This document shows, one piece after another, positions 61,468 through 64,000 of a stretch of DNA of 64,000 nucleotides. Numbering within the stretch: position 1 is the stretch's first letter; each line of letters begins with the position of its first letter. The translations under genes and the position numbers were made by a program. Origin of the DNA: an uncultured Lachnospiraceae bacterium (GTDB lineage: Bacteria > Bacillota > Clostridia > Lachnospirales > Lachnospiraceae); contig OMZG01000011.1 in the NCBI GenBank assembly GCA_900315505.1, forward strand, positions 1 through 64,000. The letters run 5' to 3'. The notes under the pieces were generated by a model that saw nothing but the letters and a program-made list of their open reading frames with translations, ran no database searches and had not been told where the DNA came from.

Positions 61468-63419
61468 CAGAATGCACCTCCTATGATCATTGCCATCATG
61501 ACTATGAGAACCGAGAGCGTAATAAACTGACACGGAATCATAAGCTTCCTGATACCAAGTACATTTTTGAAATAATAATTCGACAGCTGAAGCTTCGTCT
61601 CATTTCCGAATGAGTTGGTGAAACCGTCGTTGCTTCCGGTATTGATACCGCTCATGTAAGAGAGCTTCTGATTGGCATGCATCTTCTTGGAGAATGCGTA
61701 CGAAATAATAGGTACTGCAAAGAAGAAGACGATGATGAATACCAGAAGGTACAGAACAGAAGTAGGAATAACCTGAGCCGTTGTTCCGAAAAGTTCTCCA
61801 AGAAGAGGCTCAACATATACCTTTGTGAGAAACGGCATAAGAACGCAGAGCGCTATCATAAGCACTGCATGGATTGAGATTGAGATCTTCTCGTTAGGCT
61901 TTGTGATATCCTTTACCTTTGGCTCATTGGTCTGGGCGATAAGCTTGCCAAGCCACTTTGTCCAGTAGAACGAAGTCGTGGCTGAACCGAAGACTACCAT
62001 GAAAGTCATGATAATGTCATTCTCATCGATAGATGAGCGGAGTACAGCCCACTTCGAGATAAGCATTCCGAAAGGTACCATGCACATGCCTGCGATACCT
62101 ATGAACATGCAGAATGCAAGGAAGGGAAGTCTGTAGAGAAGCCCGTGCATGTTCTCGATGTCTCTGGAACCGAGTGAGTTCTCTGTGGCTCCGACATTCT
62201 GGAACAGAAGCGACTTCGACACAGCGTGGAAGATCATAAGGAAGATACCTGCCCAGATCGTCTCCGGAGTTCCCATGCCTGCGCAGGCTACCATAAGTCC
62301 AAGGTTCGAGATCGTGGACATGGCGAGAACCTTCTTGCCGTCGCTCTGTGCGATCGCGATGAAAGAAGCTGCCAGGAAAGTAAAGCCGCCGACGAAAGCG
62401 ACCATGTTTCCTGTGGCTGTCTCGTGCATAGCCGGTGCAAGTCTGAAAAGCATATAGATCCCGGCCTTTACCATCGTGGCACTGTCAATGAGTGCCGACG
62501 AAGGCGTAGGTGCGACCATGGCTCCAAGAAGCCATGTGGAAAAAGGCAGCTGGGCTGATTTAGTAAGAGCTGCAAATGCGATAAGAGCTACCGGGATTAC
62601 AGCCAGTCCTTCTTCCGGTGTTCCCGCCTTAAGCTCTGCGAACGCTGTGAGTCCAGAGAGCGAATTAACTCCGGTAGCAGCTGCAAAGATGATGATACCC
62701 GTAGTAAGGGTGCAGCCTCCGAGCAGATTCATCCAGAGAACTCTGAAAGAGTTCCTGACAGCTACAGGCTCTCTGGTGTATCCGACAAGCAGGAAAGCGC
62801 ATACAGATGTGGTCTCCCAGAAAAGCAGTATCCAGGTAAGAGAATCTGACAGCACCAGGCCGAACATGGCTCCCAGGAGCAGGAAGAGAACCATGAAGAA
62901 ATAGTTTCTTCTGTCCTGTACTCTCTTGTGCAGATAATGATGATAGCCGTGCATATAACCAACAGCGTAGATAACAATCAGAGATCCGATGATACCTACG
63001 ATCAGGCACATGAGGATTGAGAGATGATCTATATAGATCCTCGGTGACTCATGCTGGATATATCCTGACTTCTCGAGCCACGCTATTGCTACTGTCGGTA
63101 CGATTGAAAAAATTGAGATCCAGCACTTGTGATATTTGAATGACAGGAATACGGCCACTATCATCAGGATGAATTCTCCGACGAGTGTCGCATTGTCTGC
63201 GAGCTCCATCCCCTCCTGATAGAGCGCGATCGGCCTTGTGCCTCCTGCTACCCACAAACCGACTAAAACAGCTACTGCTGCCATGATCGCTATACAGCTG
63301 ATGTAAGCGATCGCGTTTCTTACCCTGTTGGCCTTATCGCCCAACGGAATGATCAGCATTACTAATGCTATGACCATTGGAAAAATAATGAGAAACGGTA
63401 CTATTGGTACGCTTGACAT
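61467..63419 (-). CDS. echA: Ech-type hydrogenase antiporter-like subunit, NuoL-like
   Basis: 650 residues with about 16-17 transmembrane helices. The proton-antiporter core includes 'LLFWETTSVCAFLLVGYTRE' (essential Glu) and 'LTKSAQLPFSTWLLGAM' (Lys), and 'GTPETIWAGIFLMIFHAVSK' continues it. It couples ferredoxin oxidation and H2 formation to pumping of protons or sodium. The ATG at 63419 has AAAGGAG upstream; five additional residues from 63434 are not supported. First gene of the ech-hyp operon. Confidence 0.95.
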   Translation of the reverse strand: MSSVPIVPFLIIFPMVIALVMLIIPLGDKANRVRNAIAYISCIAIMAAVAVLVGLWVAGGTRPIALYQEGMELADNATLVGEFILMIVAVFLSFKYHKCWISIFSIVPTVAIAWLEKSGYIQHESPRIYIDHLSILMCLIVGIIGSLIVIYAVGYMHGYHHYLHKRVQDRRNYFFMVLFLLLGAMFGLVLSDSLTWILLFWETTSVCAFLLVGYTREPVAVRNSFRVLWMNLLGGCTLTTGIIIFAAATGVNSLSGLTAFAELKAGTPEEGLAVIPVALIAFAALTKSAQLPFSTWLLGAMVAPTPSSALIDSATMVKAGIYMLFRLAPAMHETATGNMVAFVGGFTFLAASFIAIAQSDGKKVLAMSTISNLGLMVACAGMGTPETIWAGIFLMIFHAVSKSLLFQNVGATENSLGSRDIENMHGLLYRLPFLAFCMFIGIAGMCMVPFGMLISKWAVLRSSIDENDIIMTFMVVFGSATTSFYWTKWLGKLIAQTNEPKVKDITKPNEKISISIHAVLMIALCVLMPFLTKVYVEPLLGELFGTTAQVIPTSVLYLLVFIIVFFFAVPIISYAFSKKMHANQKLSYMSGINTGSNDGFTNSFGNETKLQLSNYYFKNVLGIRKLMIPCQFITLSVLIVMMAMIIGGAF

Positions 63420-63455
63420 TTTTTCTCCTTTCATACATCAAAAATTTCCGTTGAT

Positions 63456-63484
63456 ATTCTACTCTTCTTGCAAGGCTTGTTCAA
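63456..63484 (-). promoter_or_regulatory. Promoter of the ech-hyp operon
   Basis: Minus strand: TTGAAC (63479-63484), 17-base spacer, TAGAAT (63456-63461), about 37 bases before echA. Confidence 0.7.
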
Positions 63485-63503
63485 GAATTTAATTTGGAAC
63501 AAG
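63476..63503. promoter_or_regulatory. Inverted repeat overlapping the ech -35 box, candidate operator
   Basis: CTTGTTC-N14-GAACAAG is a perfect 7-bp inverted repeat with arms centred 21 bp apart, two DNA turns. One arm coincides with the -35 hexamer. The half-site is not that of Rex or FNR-type proteins, so the regulator is unknown. Confidence 0.5.
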
Positions 63504-63551
63504 ATAAATGCCAAAGCCACAGGTAAGATTGAGAAAAGTGCCGTGAACAGT

Positions 63552-63585
63552 AAAAAAAAGTACCTCCGTTTCATGAAGGTACTTT
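63552..63585 (-). terminator. Intrinsic terminator of the cytidylate-kinase-like gene
   Basis: Minus strand: AAAGTACCT (63577-63585 side) pairs with AGGTACTTT (63557-63565) followed by a run of eight T in total. It lies about 22 bases after the stop codon and upstream of the ech promoter, so it insulates the two. Confidence 0.85.
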
Positions 63586-63607
63586 AAATAATTTATAGCC
63601 TGTGGTT

Positions 63608-64000
63608 TCAGTGCGATTTCTCTTCGTTTCTGATCATGTTAAGGATCAGATCCACGCAGCCGTCAATTCCGTAGCTGGCGCTGTTGAGGCAGAGATCATA
63701 GTTGTTGGCGTCGCCCCATTTGAGTCCGCTGTAATAGTTGTAATATTTAGCGTGAATACTGTCATCAACGCGCAGGAGCTTTTTTGCCGTCCTCGCGTCA
63801 CAGTTATGGATGGCCTGAACTCTCTTTATCCTTGACTCCAGAGGAGCTGTGATAAAAATACTTATATGAGGGATACGGTTGCTCGTGAGTATCCTGTCCG
63901 CGGCTCGGCCTACGATAACGAAATCCTGCTTTTTTGACAGTGACCGATCCTTCGCAGCCAGAAGCTCCTCGTCGATATTCGGATGATCCGCTTTCGGGAT
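63608..64000 (-). CDS. Cytidylate kinase-like family protein (5' part beyond window)
   Basis: Partial: the last 130 codons and the stop are present; the N-terminus, including the P-loop, lies beyond position 64000. Reading the minus strand gives 'FVIVGRAADRIL', 'PHISIFITAPLESRIKRV', 'DDSIHAKYYNYYSG' and 'YDLCLNSASYGIDGC', which fit the cytidylate-kinase-like family (PF13189-type) common in Clostridia. The physiological substrate of this family is poorly known. The frame is open to the window edge. Confidence 0.85.
   Translation of the reverse strand: MPKADHPNIDEELLAAKDRSLSKKQDFVIVGRAADRILTSNRIPHISIFITAPLESRIKRVQAIHNCDARTAKKLLRVDDSIHAKYYNYYSGLKWGDANNYDLCLNSASYGIDGCVDLILNMIRNEEKSH

Noticed and set aside
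61468-61533. Longer echB start overlapping echA by 67 bases
   Set aside because: AGGAGG at good spacing sets the ATG at 61467; the extra residues are the echA 3' end in another frame.

Overview
The window reads as a chromosomal segment of a Gram-positive anaerobe of the class Clostridia, most like a Lachnospiraceae gut or rumen bacterium. This rests on AGGAGG-type ribosome sites, frequent TTG starts, CDP-alditol (teichoic-acid type) wall genes, a TPP riboswitch on a short thiC, a six-subunit Ech-type [NiFe] hydrogenase and ECF transport genes. The genus is not resolved. Nearly all genes lie on the minus strand. I saw no tRNA, rRNA, CRISPR array or complete insertion sequence, and no gene-free stretch exceeds 300 bases.

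Layout. 1-5198 is the end of an integrated mobile element abutting the 3' end of guaA: XRE repressor (+), then a divergent, tightly overlapping minus-strand set xis, tyrosine integrase, ribbon-helix-helix protein, parA, parB and two small RepA_N-like proteins. It runs off the left edge and ends there in a strong hairpin. 5199-13.5 kb holds guaA, a small unknown protein, upp-trkA-trkH, divergent uracil permease, then dapB and dapA. 14.4-20.2 kb holds a CobO-like ATPase, an ECF transporter core with both ATPases fused in one chain, an aminotransferase with an Lrp-type regulator, and a HypE/ThiL-like protein. 20.1-30.5 kb holds a VanW protein, a TPR protein, nth, several small membrane or regulatory genes, an orphan sugar-binding lipoprotein beside a chemoreceptor, thrH and riboswitch-controlled thiC. 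30.7-34.5 kb holds putP, ilvE and rpsI/rplM.

34.6-48.5 kb is one long unidirectional cell-surface cluster: LicD, a pyruvyl-transferase-family protein, then alditol-phosphate dehydrogenase, a ribulose-phosphate-epimerase homologue, cytidylyltransferase and a TagF-type polymerase, all translationally coupled, followed by a secreted nucleotidase, GtrA, a GT-C transferase and GtrB. The four coupled genes look like a pentose-phosphate to CDP-pentitol to polymer pathway. 48.7-55.5 kb holds a radical SAM protein, a very large EAL/GGDEF protein and a TPR-linked glycosyltransferase. 55.5-63.4 kb is an ech operon (echABCDEF) running into hypC-hypD-hypE. The window ends inside a cytidylate-kinase-like gene.

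The most unusual signal is not a gene. Four loci carry DNA built of strictly phased 7-bp units (35, 35, 42 and 98 bp). The unit sequence differs between loci, but every array runs over the stop codon of a gene. Two of them, plus a 76-bp near-perfect palindrome that has left hypD without a visible Shine-Dalgarno site, occupy every junction among echF, hypC, hypD and hypE, while the ech genes themselves are packed or overlapping. Two further long palindromes (12556-12659 and 50357-50500) and several long out-of-frame gene overlaps add to an unusual non-coding and overlap architecture.
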